Positions 8,966 through 18,154 are shown, counted from the stretch's first letter. The stretch is 64,000 bases of DNA from Neorhizobium alkalisoli (GCF_007829835.1 NZ_VIWP01000001.1:1240001-1304000), one strand, 5' to 3'. Translations and numbers: made by a program. The notes: generated from the sequence alone by a model not told the origin.

Positions 8966-8995
8966 AAAAAGCCGCGCCTTTTTGGGCGCGGCTCA
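8964..8995. terminator. Bidirectional intrinsic terminator
   Basis: Stem GCCGCGCC (8971-8978) / GGCGCGGC (8985-8992), loop TTTTTG, flanked by seven A on the left. On the minus strand this is a textbook hairpin followed by seven T, ending the hydrolase/dipZ operon. On the plus strand it ends the ABC-F transcript less ideally. The A-tract overlaps the TAA of the ABC-F gene. Confidence 0.85.
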
Positions 8996-9018
8996 GTTTG
9001 ATCGGAGATCTGCGGGGT

Positions 9019-9777
9019 TTAGTGTGAAAGGGCTTTTGCCGCCTTTTCGATCACATCGGCGACCTTTTCGGGCTGGGAGGCGAAAACGGCGTGGCTTGCC
9101 GCAATCTCGGTCACGTCGCTGCCCGCACGCCTGGCCATGTCGCGTTCGAGATCGGGATTGATCGAACGGTCATGGGTAGCGACGACCGTCCAGCTCTTGC
9201 GCGTCTTCCAGGCCGGCTCGCTGATCTTCGCCGCGAAAGCCTGCTTGGCGGCAAAGACCTGCGATCTCGCCAGAAAATCAGCATCCTTCTTCGGAAGGTC
9301 GCCGGCAAAGTCACCTGCGAACGCAGCGGGGTCCAGGTAGAGATATTGCCCGTCCTTCGTTTCGCGGATGTTCATTCCGCCGGCGGGCTTGGAGCTTGCC
9401 AGATCAAACAGGCTTTCCCCCTTGTCGGGCTGGAAAGCGGCTACATAAACGAGGCCTGCAACATGGGGATTGTTGCCCGCCTCGGTGATGACCATGCCGC
9501 CATAGCTGTGGCCTACGAGGAGCGACGGTCCGTCCTGCAGGTCGAGCACGCGGTTGGTGGCGGCGACATCATCGGCGAGAGACGTGATCGGCTCCTGCAC
9601 GATGGTGACGTTGAAGCCGCGGTCCACGAGGATCTCGGTTGCCTTGCGCCAGCCGGAACCATCGGCAAGGGCGCCATGCACGATGACGATGTTCTTCACC
9701 TCCGCAGCCTGTGCGGCGAAGGCGATGACGCTGGTGGCAAATGCGATGGCTGCGATGGAAATAAAACGGCGGTTCAT
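9019..9777 (-). CDS. Exported alpha/beta hydrolase
   Basis: A 252-residue serine alpha/beta hydrolase with a Sec signal peptide (MNRRFIS, hydrophobic stretch, cleavage after QAA near residue 25). The oxyanion region is VHGALADG, the nucleophile elbow GHSYGG, the acid lies in VATHDRSI and the catalytic His in AASHAVF. The group resembles salicylate-esterase-like/EstC-type hydrolases; the substrate is unknown. ATG 9777 follows AAGGATC, and the long upstream in-frame extension is low-complexity and rejected. It lies 40 bp downstream of dipZ, suggesting periplasmic co-expression. Confidence 0.83.
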   Translation of the reverse strand: MNRRFISIAAIAFATSVIAFAAQAAEVKNIVIVHGALADGSGWRKATEILVDRGFNVTIVQEPITSLADDVAATNRVLDLQDGPSLLVGHSYGGMVITEAGNNPHVAGLVYVAAFQPDKGESLFDLASSKPAGGMNIRETKDGQYLYLDPAAFAGDFAGDLPKKDADFLARSQVFAAKQAFAAKISEPAWKTRKSWTVVATHDRSINPDLERDMARRAGSDVTEIAASHAVFASQPEKVADVIEKAAKALSH

Positions 9778-9817
9778 GTCGTGATCCTTTGTTGTCTGGA
9801 TGGGTGAGGGAAAGGGT

Positions 9818-11587
9818 TCAGCCGAAGGTGAAGGCGTAGGCCTGCACGCCGGGATCGAGGAAACGGATGGTGAAGGTTCTGGGCGTGACGCCGCCGGACT
9901 GACGGACGAGCTGGTAGAGGCGGGTGGAGGTGACCGTGCCATTGCCGTCGGCATCGATATCCGTGCCGTGGTCGGCGCCGGGCGCGTGGCCGTCGATCGT
10001 CACCTGGAAACGGACCGGTTTTCCCGAGCCATCCGGCCCCAATACGAGATGCAGGTCGCGGGCGCTGAACCGATAGATGATGGCGCCGTCGCTTTTGTCG
10101 AGGGTCGCTTCTTCCGCGCCGACAGTCCAGTTGCCGGAGAGACCCCATTCGTTGAGGCCGGGCCTGTCGATCGAATAGGTACCGGAAGAGCCGGGACGGA
10201 GGCCTTCGTTCGAGGCAAAGCCGGTGGCCTGCCGGTAACCGATATAGGTCTCGCCCGAGCGGATATCCTTCAGGTCGGCACTGGCTTCTGCGCCCTTTGC
10301 CTCGGGCTTGACGGGCGCACTGGTGGCGACGTCGCTGCCGGCCTCACGCAGTAGATCCTGTATCGCCTGTTCGGTCCGGCCATAATTGCCTTCGCCGAAA
10401 TGGTGGTAGCGGATATTGCCCTTGGCATCGATCAGATAGCTGGCCGGCCAATAGCTGTTATTGAAGGCACGCCAGATTTTGTAATCATTGTCGATGGCGA
10501 CGGGATAGCCGATCTTGAAGTCGGAGATTGCCTTTTTGACATTGTCGATCTTTTTCTCGAAGGCGAATTCCGGCGCATGCACGCCGATCACGACGAGACC
10601 CTGATCCTTGTATTTCTCGGCCCAGGCGCGGACATAGGGAATGGTGCGGATGCAGTTGATGCAGGAATAGGTCCAGAAATCGACGAGCACGACCTTGCCC
10701 TTCAGGGCTTCCGCGGAAAGCGGCGGCGAGTTCAGCCATTCCACGGCACCGCCCAGTGAAGGCGCGCGTCCTTCGACGGGAAGGTCGGCGTGAAACGGTT
10801 TGCCGTTGCCGGCGAGCATGGAATTGTCGGCGCTTGCGACCTCCATACCGTCTTCGCCTGGCCGGGTGTGGAGACGATCGAGAACCGCCTGTTCGAAGGA
10901 AGACGTGCTGGCATAGGACAGCTTGGCGAGGAGGCCGGTGTCGAGGCCGAGCGCGATGACGCCGACGCCTGCAATGACAGCTGCGCCAAGGACTTGGCGA
11001 ATACGCTCGCCGACACCCAGGGACCGCTTCAAGGCGGCAAAGATCCGCGCACCTGCCAAGAGAGCGAGGGCAAGCGATGTGGCTGCGCCCGCAGCATAGG
11101 CGCCGAGGAGAACCGTGGTTTCAAGATTGGTGCCCTGCAGGGCGGCACCGGTCAGCACGAGACCGAGGATCGGCCCGGCGCATGGCGCCCAGAGGAGACC
11201 GGTGGCAATGCCGAGAAGGAGAGAGCCCGCGGCCGTGGGAACGCTGCCCGGCTTTCCGGCGGCATTCATCAGACGGTTACCGAGCCTGACAACGGGCTGG
11301 CTCAGGATCGTGGCGATGCGGGGAGAGATGAGGCCGAGGCCGAACAGTGCAAGGAGCAGCAGAGCGGCAAGCCGCCCGAATTCATTGGCCTCGATGGCCC
11401 AGCCACCGCCGATCGCAGCGAGCGTCGCGACGAGCGAGAATGTCGCCGCCATGCCTGCCAGCATGGGCAGCGTGCTGCGCAGGAACGGCTGTCCCGCACG
11501 GGCAAAGATGAAGGGAAGAATCGGCAGGATGCAGGGGCTCAGGATGGTGAGCGCCCCTCCGAGATAGGCAATGACGAGAAGCGTCAT
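9818..11587 (-). CDS. dipZ: DipZ-type fusion: CcdA membrane domain plus TlpA/thioredoxin-like domain
   Basis: A 589-residue fusion that carries electrons across the inner membrane to periplasmic thiols. Residues 1-250 are a CcdA/DsbD-beta-like multi-span region with its two reactive cysteines in LSPCILP and WAPCAGP. A periplasmic thioredoxin-like domain has the redox motif YSCINCIR. About 150 C-terminal residues form the extra beta domain of DipZ proteins (ETYIGYRQATGF onward). ATG 11587 has AGAGGA seven bases upstream; the 98-residue upstream extension in frame is Arg/Cys-rich and not protein-like. Followed by the exported hydrolase in one operon. Confidence 0.9.
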   Translation of the reverse strand: MTLLVIAYLGGALTILSPCILPILPFIFARAGQPFLRSTLPMLAGMAATFSLVATLAAIGGGWAIEANEFGRLAALLLLALFGLGLISPRIATILSQPVVRLGNRLMNAAGKPGSVPTAAGSLLLGIATGLLWAPCAGPILGLVLTGAALQGTNLETTVLLGAYAAGAATSLALALLAGARIFAALKRSLGVGERIRQVLGAAVIAGVGVIALGLDTGLLAKLSYASTSSFEQAVLDRLHTRPGEDGMEVASADNSMLAGNGKPFHADLPVEGRAPSLGGAVEWLNSPPLSAEALKGKVVLVDFWTYSCINCIRTIPYVRAWAEKYKDQGLVVIGVHAPEFAFEKKIDNVKKAISDFKIGYPVAIDNDYKIWRAFNNSYWPASYLIDAKGNIRYHHFGEGNYGRTEQAIQDLLREAGSDVATSAPVKPEAKGAEASADLKDIRSGETYIGYRQATGFASNEGLRPGSSGTYSIDRPGLNEWGLSGNWTVGAEEATLDKSDGAIIYRFSARDLHLVLGPDGSGKPVRFQVTIDGHAPGADHGTDIDADGNGTVTSTRLYQLVRQSGGVTPRTFTIRFLDPGVQAYAFTFG

Positions 11588-11934
11588 GATCATGTCCTCT
11601 GAAGCCCTTGGTGGATCTTGGCGCCGCCGACATGGGCGTGATCGGCAACTGCGCCAATCTGGTCGGGTGCAGGTATCCGGGATGTGTCCGGCTTCAGGGA
11701 GAAATGTATCGGAGTGTAGGAGGCGGCCCCGCCGCCACAATATGAAACGATCAGGCGGGCGGGACCGGCCATCTCGTCGTCTTTTCGCGCAGGCGAGGCA
11801 AGGTCTTTGTATCGAACTGTATCTCGGTGGCGTGCCGCTACACTTGCTTGCAGTTGAGCAGGTCGCAGGACATATCGACAATACATACGGGCTGTTTCTT
11901 GGGGATCGTCATCAACGCGAACCGGAGAAAACCC
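11588..11934. other. 347-bp divergent intergenic region
   Basis: Holds the promoters of dipZ (minus) and the Tat-exported hydrolase (plus). I see no convincing -35/-10 pair, no RNA gene and no long palindrome. Reading frames across it are biased in composition and look like shadows. Confidence 0.5.
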
Positions 11935-12987
11935 ATGACCGATATGTTTCAGCTTCAACGCCGCCGCTTCTTTGGCCTGGCAGCCATGACCGTCGCAGCC
12001 GTCGAGCTCGGCGCCACGTCGCTGGCCAATGCTCAATCCGCCGCAGCCCGGTCATCCGGCAATTCGCAAGGCAGGCCGGGCGGCCATACGAAATTTGCTG
12101 CCCTGAAGCAGGTCGATGCCGGTGTCCTCAATATCGGATATGCCGAGGATGGCCCGGCAAATGGTCCCGTCGTCCTGCTCCTGCATGGATGGCCATACGA
12201 CATCTACAGCTATGTCGACGTTGCGCCGATCCTTGCCGATGCCGGTTATCGGGTCATCATTCCCTATCTGCGCGGTTATGGCACGACACGGTTTCTCTCG
12301 TCCGAAACGCTGCGCAATGGCCAGCAGGCTGCCCTTGCGGTCGACATGATTGCGTTGATGGACGCACTCAAGATCGAGACTGCGATCGTTGCCGGTTATG
12401 ACTGGGGTGCGCGGACGGCGGATATCATGGCCGTGCTCTGGCCGCAGCGCTTCAAGGCGCTTGTGTCGGTCAGCGGCTATCTGATCGGCAGCCAGGAGGC
12501 CAATCGCGCACCGCTTGCGCCCAAGGCCGAGCTTGCCTGGTGGTATCAGTTCTACTTCGCCACCGAACGCGGCCGCGCCGGTTACGCCGCGCATACCCAT
12601 GATTTTGCGCGTCTCATCTGGCAGACGGCGTCGCCGACCTGGAAGTTCGATGACGAAACCTTCAACCGTTCCGCCAGCGCATTCGACAATCCCGACCATG
12701 TCGACATCACCATCCACAATTATCGCTGGAGGCTCGGACTGGTTGCGGGCGAGGCGAAATACGATGCCTATGAGGCGCTGCTTGCCAAGGCACCGGTGGT
12801 GACCATCCCCACCATCACCATGGAGGGAGACGCTAATGGTGCGCCGCATCCGGATCCGTCCGCCTATGCCGCCCGGTTTTCGGGACGCTACGAACATCGC
12901 ACGATCGGCGGTGGCATCGGTCACAACCTGCCGCAGGAAGCGCCGGCGGAATTCGCGCGCGCGGTGCTCGACGTCGCGAAATTCTAG
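11935..12987 (+). CDS. Tat-exported epoxide-hydrolase-like alpha/beta hydrolase
   Basis: A 350-residue protein with a twin-arginine signal (RRRFFGLAAMTVAA, cleavage near AQS), so it is folded in the cytoplasm and exported. The core fold shows LLHGWPYD (oxyanion region), GYDWGA with Asp as likely nucleophile (epoxide hydrolase/haloalkane dehalogenase type), an acid region EGDANGAP and the His in GGIGHNLPQE. ATG 11935 is preceded by CGGAGA; a further upstream start would bury the Tat signal. The two cap Tyr residues that identify true epoxide hydrolases cannot be assigned without alignment. Haloacetate dehalogenase-like activity is an alternative. Confidence 0.82.
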   Translation: MTDMFQLQRRRFFGLAAMTVAAVELGATSLANAQSAAARSSGNSQGRPGGHTKFAALKQVDAGVLNIGYAEDGPANGPVVLLLHGWPYDIYSYVDVAPILADAGYRVIIPYLRGYGTTRFLSSETLRNGQQAALAVDMIALMDALKIETAIVAGYDWGARTADIMAVLWPQRFKALVSVSGYLIGSQEANRAPLAPKAELAWWYQFYFATERGRAGYAAHTHDFARLIWQTASPTWKFDDETFNRSASAFDNPDHVDITIHNYRWRLGLVAGEAKYDAYEALLAKAPVVTIPTITMEGDANGAPHPDPSAYAARFSGRYEHRTIGGGIGHNLPQEAPAEFARAVLDVAKF

Positions 12988-13111
12988 CCGCGGCGAATTT
13001 CCGGATGCAACAGGTCGCCGCGGTGCATTTCCCGGCTTCGCGGCGGCCATATCCGGGGCTAAATGGGAATGCCTCGACACGCAGTAAACATGAGAGGATG
13101 CGAAACCCGAG

Positions 13112-13852
13112 ATGGAGCATATCGACCATATCCTGATCGTCGATGACGATCGCGAGATCCGTGAACTGGTGTCGAGCTATCTGAAGAAAAACGGCCTGCG
13201 CACCAGCGTCGCGGCCGATGGCCGGCAGATGCGCAGCTTCCTGGATGCCAATGCGGTGGATCTGATCGTGCTCGACGTGATGATGCCCGGCGATGACGGG
13301 CTGGTTCTCTGCCGGGAGCTGCGCGCCGGCAAGCACAAGGCAACGCCGGTCCTGATGCTGACCGCCCGAGACGACGAGATGGATCGTGTCATCGGGCTGG
13401 AAATGGGTGCGGACGACTATCTGCCGAAGCCTTTTGCGGCGCGCGAGCTTCTGGCTCGCATCAAGGCTGTTCTTCGCCGCACGAGAATGCTGCCGCCGAA
13501 CCTGCAGATCAGCGAGGCGGGCCAGATCCTGACCTTCGGAACATGGCGCCTCGATACCGTCGGCCGGCATCTGCTCGATCCCGAGGGCACGGAGATTGCC
13601 CTCAGCGGCGCGGAATATCGGCTGCTCCGCGTCTTCATCGACCATCCGCAGCGCGTTCTCAACCGCGACCAGCTTTTGAACCTGACGCAAGGCCGAGATG
13701 CGGAACTGTTCGACCGCTCGATCGATCTTCTCGTCAGCCGCGTCCGCCAGCGGCTGGGCGACGACGCGCGCGAGCCGACCTATATCAAGACGGTGCGTGC
13801 GGAAGGTTATGTCTTCGCGGTGCCGGTAGAAATTTCGGAGCCCAGGACATGA
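13112..13852 (+). CDS. OmpR-family response regulator
   Basis: A 246-residue regulator with a receiver domain (acidic pocket VDDD, phospho-acceptor Asp in IVLDVMMPG, switch Thr in MLTARD, Lys in PKPF) and a C-terminal winged helix (LSGAEYRLL through IKTVRAEGYVF). It overlaps the kinase gene by ATGA, so the pair is translationally coupled. Sequence resembles the OmpR/CpxR side of the family. The target genes are unknown; Ohr downstream is separated by a terminator. Confidence 0.9.
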   Translation: MEHIDHILIVDDDREIRELVSSYLKKNGLRTSVAADGRQMRSFLDANAVDLIVLDVMMPGDDGLVLCRELRAGKHKATPVLMLTARDDEMDRVIGLEMGADDYLPKPFAARELLARIKAVLRRTRMLPPNLQISEAGQILTFGTWRLDTVGRHLLDPEGTEIALSGAEYRLLRVFIDHPQRVLNRDQLLNLTQGRDAELFDRSIDLLVSRVRQRLGDDAREPTYIKTVRAEGYVFAVPVEISEPRT

Positions 13853-15180
13853 CGGAGCCGGCGGCGGACAAGGCGGGCCGGCATTTCGCCTTCTGGCCGG
13901 GCACCCTGCGCGCGCGCCTGTTTCTCATCCTCTTTTCGGGCCTTGCGATTGCCTATGGCCTTTCCTTCAGCATCCTGTTTTTCGAGCGCTATACATCTGC
14001 CAAGGCCGTGATGCTCGGTACGCTCGAAAGCGACCTTGCAACCTCGATTGCGGTGATCGACCGGCTGCCGGCGGCAGAACGTCCGGCATGGCTCGATCGC
14101 CTCAGCCGCGGCAACTATCGGCTGGAGCTTGGAACCGGAGTTCCGGGTGTTCCGGACATGTCGGGACGTGGAGCCGAGATCGCCGCTCGGATCGAGGACG
14201 CCGCGGGTCAAAAATTCCCGCTGAAGGTACAAGCCATTCCCGGTGAAAACGGCAGGCTGCAGGGGCATCTGACGCTTTCCGATGGTTCCCCGCTGACGAT
14301 CGACGTGACACCGCGCGGTGTGATGCCGCTGGCCAGCTGGCTGCCTTATGTCTTTGCCGTGCAGATGCTGCTGCTCGTCCTTTGCACCTGGCTTGTCGTG
14401 CGTCAGGCATTCCGACCGCTCGGCGATCTCGCCGCCGCCGCCGATGCGCTTGATCCGAATGCCAAGGGCAAGCCGATCAGCGAGACCGGTCCCCGCGAAG
14501 TGGCCCATGCGGCGCGGGCGTTCAACGCCATGCGCGACCGGATCGCTCATCATCTCGAGGAGCGGGTGCAGATCCTTGCAGCCATTTCCCACGATCTCCA
14601 GACACCGATCGCCCGTATGCGGCTGCGCGTCGACATGGCGGATGAAAGCCCGGAACGCGACAAGCTCGTCAGCGACCTGCGCGAGATCGAAATGCTGGTG
14701 AAAGATGGTATTGCGTATGCGCGAAGTTCGCATGGCAATGGCGAGAAGACGTCGCGCATCGACCTTTCGTCTTTCATCGACAGCATTGCCTATGACTATC
14801 AGGATACGGGCAAGGCGGTGACAGTGATCGGTCCGGTACAGGGCACGATCACGACCAAGCCGCATGCGCTGCGACGTATCCTGACCAATGCCATCGACAA
14901 CGCGGTCAAGTTTGCCGGAGCGGCAGAGTTGAATGTCGAGCGGAAGCAAAATGGCGAAACGGTCCTGACCATTCTCGATCGGGGGCCGGGTATACCCGAC
15001 GAGATGCTGGAGGCCGCCATGCAGCCTTTCGTGCGGCTGGAACAGTCCCGCAACCGCGAGACCGGCGGCACGGGGCTGGGGCTTGCGATCGCGCAGCAAC
15101 TGGCCACGGCCCTTGACGGCAAGGTGAAGCTTTATAATCGCGACGGCGGCGGGCTTGCTGTGGAGCTGACATTGCGATGA
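13849..15180 (+). CDS. Membrane sensor histidine kinase partner of the upstream regulator
   Basis: A 443-residue EnvZ-like kinase. TM1 lies around residues 24-44 and TM2 around 165-185, enclosing a periplasmic sensor of about 120 residues. A HAMP segment follows, then HisKA with the phospho-His in AAISHDLQTP, and HATPase motifs N (NAIDNAVKF), G1 (DRGPGIPDE) and G2 (GTGLGLAIA). The signal sensed is unknown. The ATGA overlap with the regulator fixes the start. Confidence 0.9.
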   Translation: MTEPAADKAGRHFAFWPGTLRARLFLILFSGLAIAYGLSFSILFFERYTSAKAVMLGTLESDLATSIAVIDRLPAAERPAWLDRLSRGNYRLELGTGVPGVPDMSGRGAEIAARIEDAAGQKFPLKVQAIPGENGRLQGHLTLSDGSPLTIDVTPRGVMPLASWLPYVFAVQMLLLVLCTWLVVRQAFRPLGDLAAAADALDPNAKGKPISETGPREVAHAARAFNAMRDRIAHHLEERVQILAAISHDLQTPIARMRLRVDMADESPERDKLVSDLREIEMLVKDGIAYARSSHGNGEKTSRIDLSSFIDSIAYDYQDTGKAVTVIGPVQGTITTKPHALRRILTNAIDNAVKFAGAAELNVERKQNGETVLTILDRGPGIPDEMLEAAMQPFVRLEQSRNRETGGTGLGLAIAQQLATALDGKVKLYNRDGGGLAVELTLR

Positions 15181-15200
15181 TGACGGGGCGATGATGATGG

Positions 15201-15227
15201 GTGCCGGTATTCCGGCACTCATTTTTT
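15201..15227 (+). terminator. Intrinsic terminator after the two-component operon
   Basis: Stem GTGCCGG / CCGGCAC with loop TATT (15201-15218), followed by TCATTTTTT. Ends the regulator-kinase transcript and isolates the ohr gene. Confidence 0.85.
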
Positions 15228-15356
15228 GGATCTGCCGGGTGCCATATACTGTTTGATACATTTCACCGGTTTTCCTGAAACAGTGCAGATACTCCAGCGG
15301 GCGAAAAGCCTCCCTGTCAGCGAACAACGCTGGCCTGGCTTAAAAGGAGTTTTGCC

Positions 15357-15773
15357 ATGCCGAAGATCGACACTGTTCTTTATACCGGACGGACCCACAC
15401 CACGGGCGGGCGCGAAGGTTTCGCAAGCAGCGACGACGCTGCGCTGGAGGTAAAACTTTCTCCTCCGGGAAGCGGTCGCCCCGGCACCAATCCGGAGCAG
15501 CTGTTTGCCGCCGGCTGGTCGGCCTGCTTCATCGGCGCCATGACCCGCGCTGCCGGAACGCGGCAATTGCGGTTGCCGGCGGATGTCGCCGTCGATGCGG
15601 AGGTTGATCTTGGGACGAGCGAGGGCGAGTTCTTTTTGCAGGCCCGTCTGAATGTCAGCCTGCCGGGCATGGACCGGGATGTCGCACAGGCGATCATCCG
15701 GGATGCGCATCAGATCTGCCCCTATTCCAAGGCGACGCGCGGGAATATCGATGTCGAGCTCAATCTCGTCTGA
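15357..15773 (+). CDS. ohr: Organic hydroperoxide resistance protein
   Basis: A 138-residue OsmC/Ohr thiol peroxidase reducing organic (fatty acid) hydroperoxides with lipoylated partners. The peroxidatic Cys is in WSACFIGAM and the resolving Cys in ICPYSKATRGN; length and both motifs are typical of Ohr rather than OsmC. AAGGAG precedes the ATG by seven bases. No OhrR-type MarR regulator is adjacent, so control may be from elsewhere. Confidence 0.93.
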   Translation: MPKIDTVLYTGRTHTTGGREGFASSDDAALEVKLSPPGSGRPGTNPEQLFAAGWSACFIGAMTRAAGTRQLRLPADVAVDAEVDLGTSEGEFFLQARLNVSLPGMDRDVAQAIIRDAHQICPYSKATRGNIDVELNLV

Positions 15774-16056
15774 TGCGCTCTGAAAGCTCGACCAAGCGGT
15801 TCACGGTGGCCTTGCTCATCCTCACCGTCTTGATGACCCCATGTCTCCTCGACGTCACATCGAACGAGATGTCCGTCTTCGATGCAGTCGTGGCCGCCCT
15901 CACTCCGTGAGGGTGGCCTAGACATCGGATTGCCTCTCGCAAGTTGTGATACGCGCCGCAGGCTGGTGCTTTGGTCGCCATTCACCTGCCTGAAGCTCTC
16001 ACTGATAAGCTCCTGTCACAGAAACTTCGTATTCACGTACGTCGTCAATCTGGGCA
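15774..16056. other. 283-bp gap between ohr and the LysR gene
   Basis: Contains a possible 45-codon ORF (15773-15910, plus) that starts at TGATG overlapping the ohr stop. Its product would be a short hydrophobic peptide with one membrane-like segment (FTVALLILTVLM). Minus-strand frames across the same region are also open for about 75-90 codons without recognisable content. I cannot call a gene here. No terminator is evident. Confidence 0.25.
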
Positions 16057-17130
16057 ATGCGCATGCTGGACCTCAATGATCTCAGGCTTTTTGCTCTTAT
16101 CGCCGAGCATGGTGGTATCGCGCGCGCAAGCCGTGCGCTGAACCTACCGAAATCGACCCTTAGTCGACGGCTTTCCGGGCTTGAGGACCAGCTCAGGTCC
16201 ATGCTGGTGGAACGGGGCGCGGAGACATTCACGCTGACTGAATTCGGTAGCCGTTTTCTTCAGCATTGCAGGGACGTGGCCGCGGCCGGCTCGCTTGCGG
16301 AAGACTTTTCCGCGGATAAAGCCCAGGAGCCCGCCGGCGAGGTTCGCCTCAGCCTGTCTTCCGCCTATCGTGCCCTTGCGACGCGGCTTGCGCTCGAAAC
16401 GGCCTCGCGGCTTCCGAAGGTCGGCCTTTCGATCGAAGTCGGCGACCGCGACAATGACCAGACGCGTGACGGTTTTGATTTAAGCCTGAGACTTCATCGC
16501 GAGGCGCTTCAGGATTCGCTGCTGAAGCAGAAAAAGCTCGGCACCATGTCGCTCAGGGCTGTTGCGCATCCGCAATGGGTGCGGCGCAAAGGCCTGCCAT
16601 CCTGTCCGCAATCTCTCATTCACTTTGATCTGATCGCCTTCGATTCCGCGCGTGAATGGAAAAATCTCACTTTCGTCGATCCGTCCGGCGAGAAAAGTGC
16701 CGTGCTGCATCGGCCGAAACTGCGCTCGCAGGACATGGATGTCGTTATCGATGCCGTCAGCTCCGGGGCAGGCATTGGCATCCTGCCGGAATCGGCATGT
16801 GAAGCGCTGATCGGCGCAGGCCAGCTCGTTGCCGTTCTCCCGACCTGGCGCGCGGATCCGCTAACGGTCAGCATGCTGACCCAACCGGTGGCTTTTTCCG
16901 CGGCCGCCGTGCGGGAAGTCGGCGCCATGCTGGAAACACTGGTTCGCCAGGATCTGGGCACCGAGACCACTCCGCTCCGGAATAGGGTTGCAAAACTGGA
17001 ACCGCCGATTCCGAAACTGGTCGCCGACATGCCGGCGCGACCGTCATATACGACCGCTACCGTCAGATCGTACGACGGTGCCCGGCCGCCGCTGGCCGGG
17101 ACCGTGATCGACCCGGAAGGAGAGGTTTTC
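16057..17130 (+). CDS. LysR-family regulator lacking its own stop codon (reads into the next gene)
   Basis: Residues 1-60 are a LysR winged helix (DLRLFALIAEHGG, RALNLPKSTLSRRLSGLE) and residues about 90-305 a substrate-binding domain ending near LETLVRQDLG, the length of an ordinary LysR protein. No stop follows: the frame stays open through a 55-residue linker with no domain resemblance and into the signal peptide of the binding protein, ending at 18144. A TAG at 16983-16985 in another frame would terminate the gene after a single-base indel, so an indel or sequencing error near the 3' end is likely. Probable role: control of the transporter genes that follow. Confidence 0.7.
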
Positions 17131-18144
17131 ATGAATCCCATTTTCAAGGCTGCAGGTGCGGCCATGCTCGGTATGGCCAGCCTGCTTTCCATGCCGGCCT
17201 ATGCCGACGATACGCCCGGCCCGATCGTTCTCTACACGAACGATTTCGAAAAGGTCATCAAGGACCGTTTCAAGACCGATACCGGTCGCGACGTGGACGT
17301 GGTCCAGATGAGCGGTGGCGAGCTTCTGGCCCGCATTGCCGCCGAAGGTGCCAATCCGCAATGGGATGCGGTGATCTTCAACGGCTCCAACGCGCTTTAT
17401 TCGCTGGATCAGCAGGAGCAGCTGAAGCGCATGGTCGAGCCGCGCAACCTTGCCAATCTCAACGAGATCGGCAAGGCGCAGATGCCGGAAAACAAGGCCT
17501 GGTTCCCGATCGGCATGGCGGCGTCCTGCGTGCTCGCCTATCGCAGCGACATCGTCAAGACGGCGCCGACCGGCTTCGAGGATCTGCTCAACCCCTCCTT
17601 CGCCGGCAAGGTCGGCATGGCTGACCCGGCTGTCGCCGCGCCCGCCTATCCCTGCGTTGCCCAGCTCTTCTACGCCATGGGCGAGGAGAAGGCGCGCCAG
17701 ATGTTCTCCGGCTTCTTCAAGAACGGCCTTCGCGTCTTCCGCACCAACGGTCCGGTCGGCAAGGCTCTGACCTCGGGCGATATTTCCGTCGCGCTCCTGA
17801 CTTCGCAGGTCGCCTATTCGCTGAAGGCCGGCGGTACGCCGATCGATATCGTCTGGCCGAAGGATGGCGCGCCCGGTTCGGTCCGCGGTGTCGGCGTGCA
17901 GGCAAAGACCAAGCGCCCCGAAGCAGCCCAGGCCTTCGTCGAATGGTTGCTTGAGCCGGCAACCCAGAAATATCTTCAGGACAAGGCCGGTCCCGATGGC
18001 CTGTTCGAGCCAACCGTTGCCGGCGCCGGTCGCCGTGCCGATGGCCCGCCGGAAGGTTCGGTCTACAAGGTTGCCCCGCCGGATTTCGCGGCCTCGCATG
18101 AGGAGGCAATCAAGACCTGGTTCGCCGATCAGGCCGTGCGCTGA
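17131..18144 (+). CDS. ABC transporter periplasmic binding protein (family 1, FbpA/ThiB-like)
   Basis: A 337-residue binding protein with its own Shine-Dalgarno (AAGGAGAGG, seven bases before ATG 17131) and a Sec signal peptide cleaved after AYA near residue 24. The mature part begins IVLYTNDFEKVIKD and follows the two-lobe family that binds Fe(III), thiamine, phosphonates or polyamines. The adjacent Tyr pair used by Fe(III)-binding relatives is not seen, which argues against iron. It is followed by permease and ATPase genes. In frame with the upstream LysR gene, but an internal signal peptide in a cytoplasmic regulator makes a functional fusion unlikely. Confidence 0.85.
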   Translation: MNPIFKAAGAAMLGMASLLSMPAYADDTPGPIVLYTNDFEKVIKDRFKTDTGRDVDVVQMSGGELLARIAAEGANPQWDAVIFNGSNALYSLDQQEQLKRMVEPRNLANLNEIGKAQMPENKAWFPIGMAASCVLAYRSDIVKTAPTGFEDLLNPSFAGKVGMADPAVAAPAYPCVAQLFYAMGEEKARQMFSGFFKNGLRVFRTNGPVGKALTSGDISVALLTSQVAYSLKAGGTPIDIVWPKDGAPGSVRGVGVQAKTKRPEAAQAFVEWLLEPATQKYLQDKAGPDGLFEPTVAGAGRRADGPPEGSVYKVAPPDFAASHEEAIKTWFADQAVR

Positions 18145-18154
18145 CGCAATCGAT

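Noticed and set aside
9778..9954. N-terminal extension of the exported hydrolase frame
   Set aside because: Pro/Ser-rich, overlaps the end of dipZ, and would bury a clear Sec signal peptide that has its own AAGGATC ribosome-binding site.
11620..11760. Plus-strand frame with ADMGVIGNCAN, at first reminiscent of the start of GH15 glucoamylases
   Set aside because: Similarity stops after about ten residues and no downstream GH15 motif follows; the frame closes quickly.
11588..11881. 98-residue N-terminal extension of the DipZ frame
   Set aside because: Arg/Cys-rich composition typical of a shadow frame; AGAGGA is well placed for the ATG at 11587, where the CcdA domain begins.
15722..15985. Minus-strand frames after ohr as a possible gene remnant
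   Set aside because: No homology recognised, no ribosome-binding site and overlapping frames of similar length; nothing supports coding.
16982..17130. A functional LysR-binding protein fusion as a new sensor class
   Set aside because: The binding protein has its own strong Shine-Dalgarno and a cleavable signal peptide, and the linker looks like intergenic DNA; listed as an anomaly rather than as a designed fusion.
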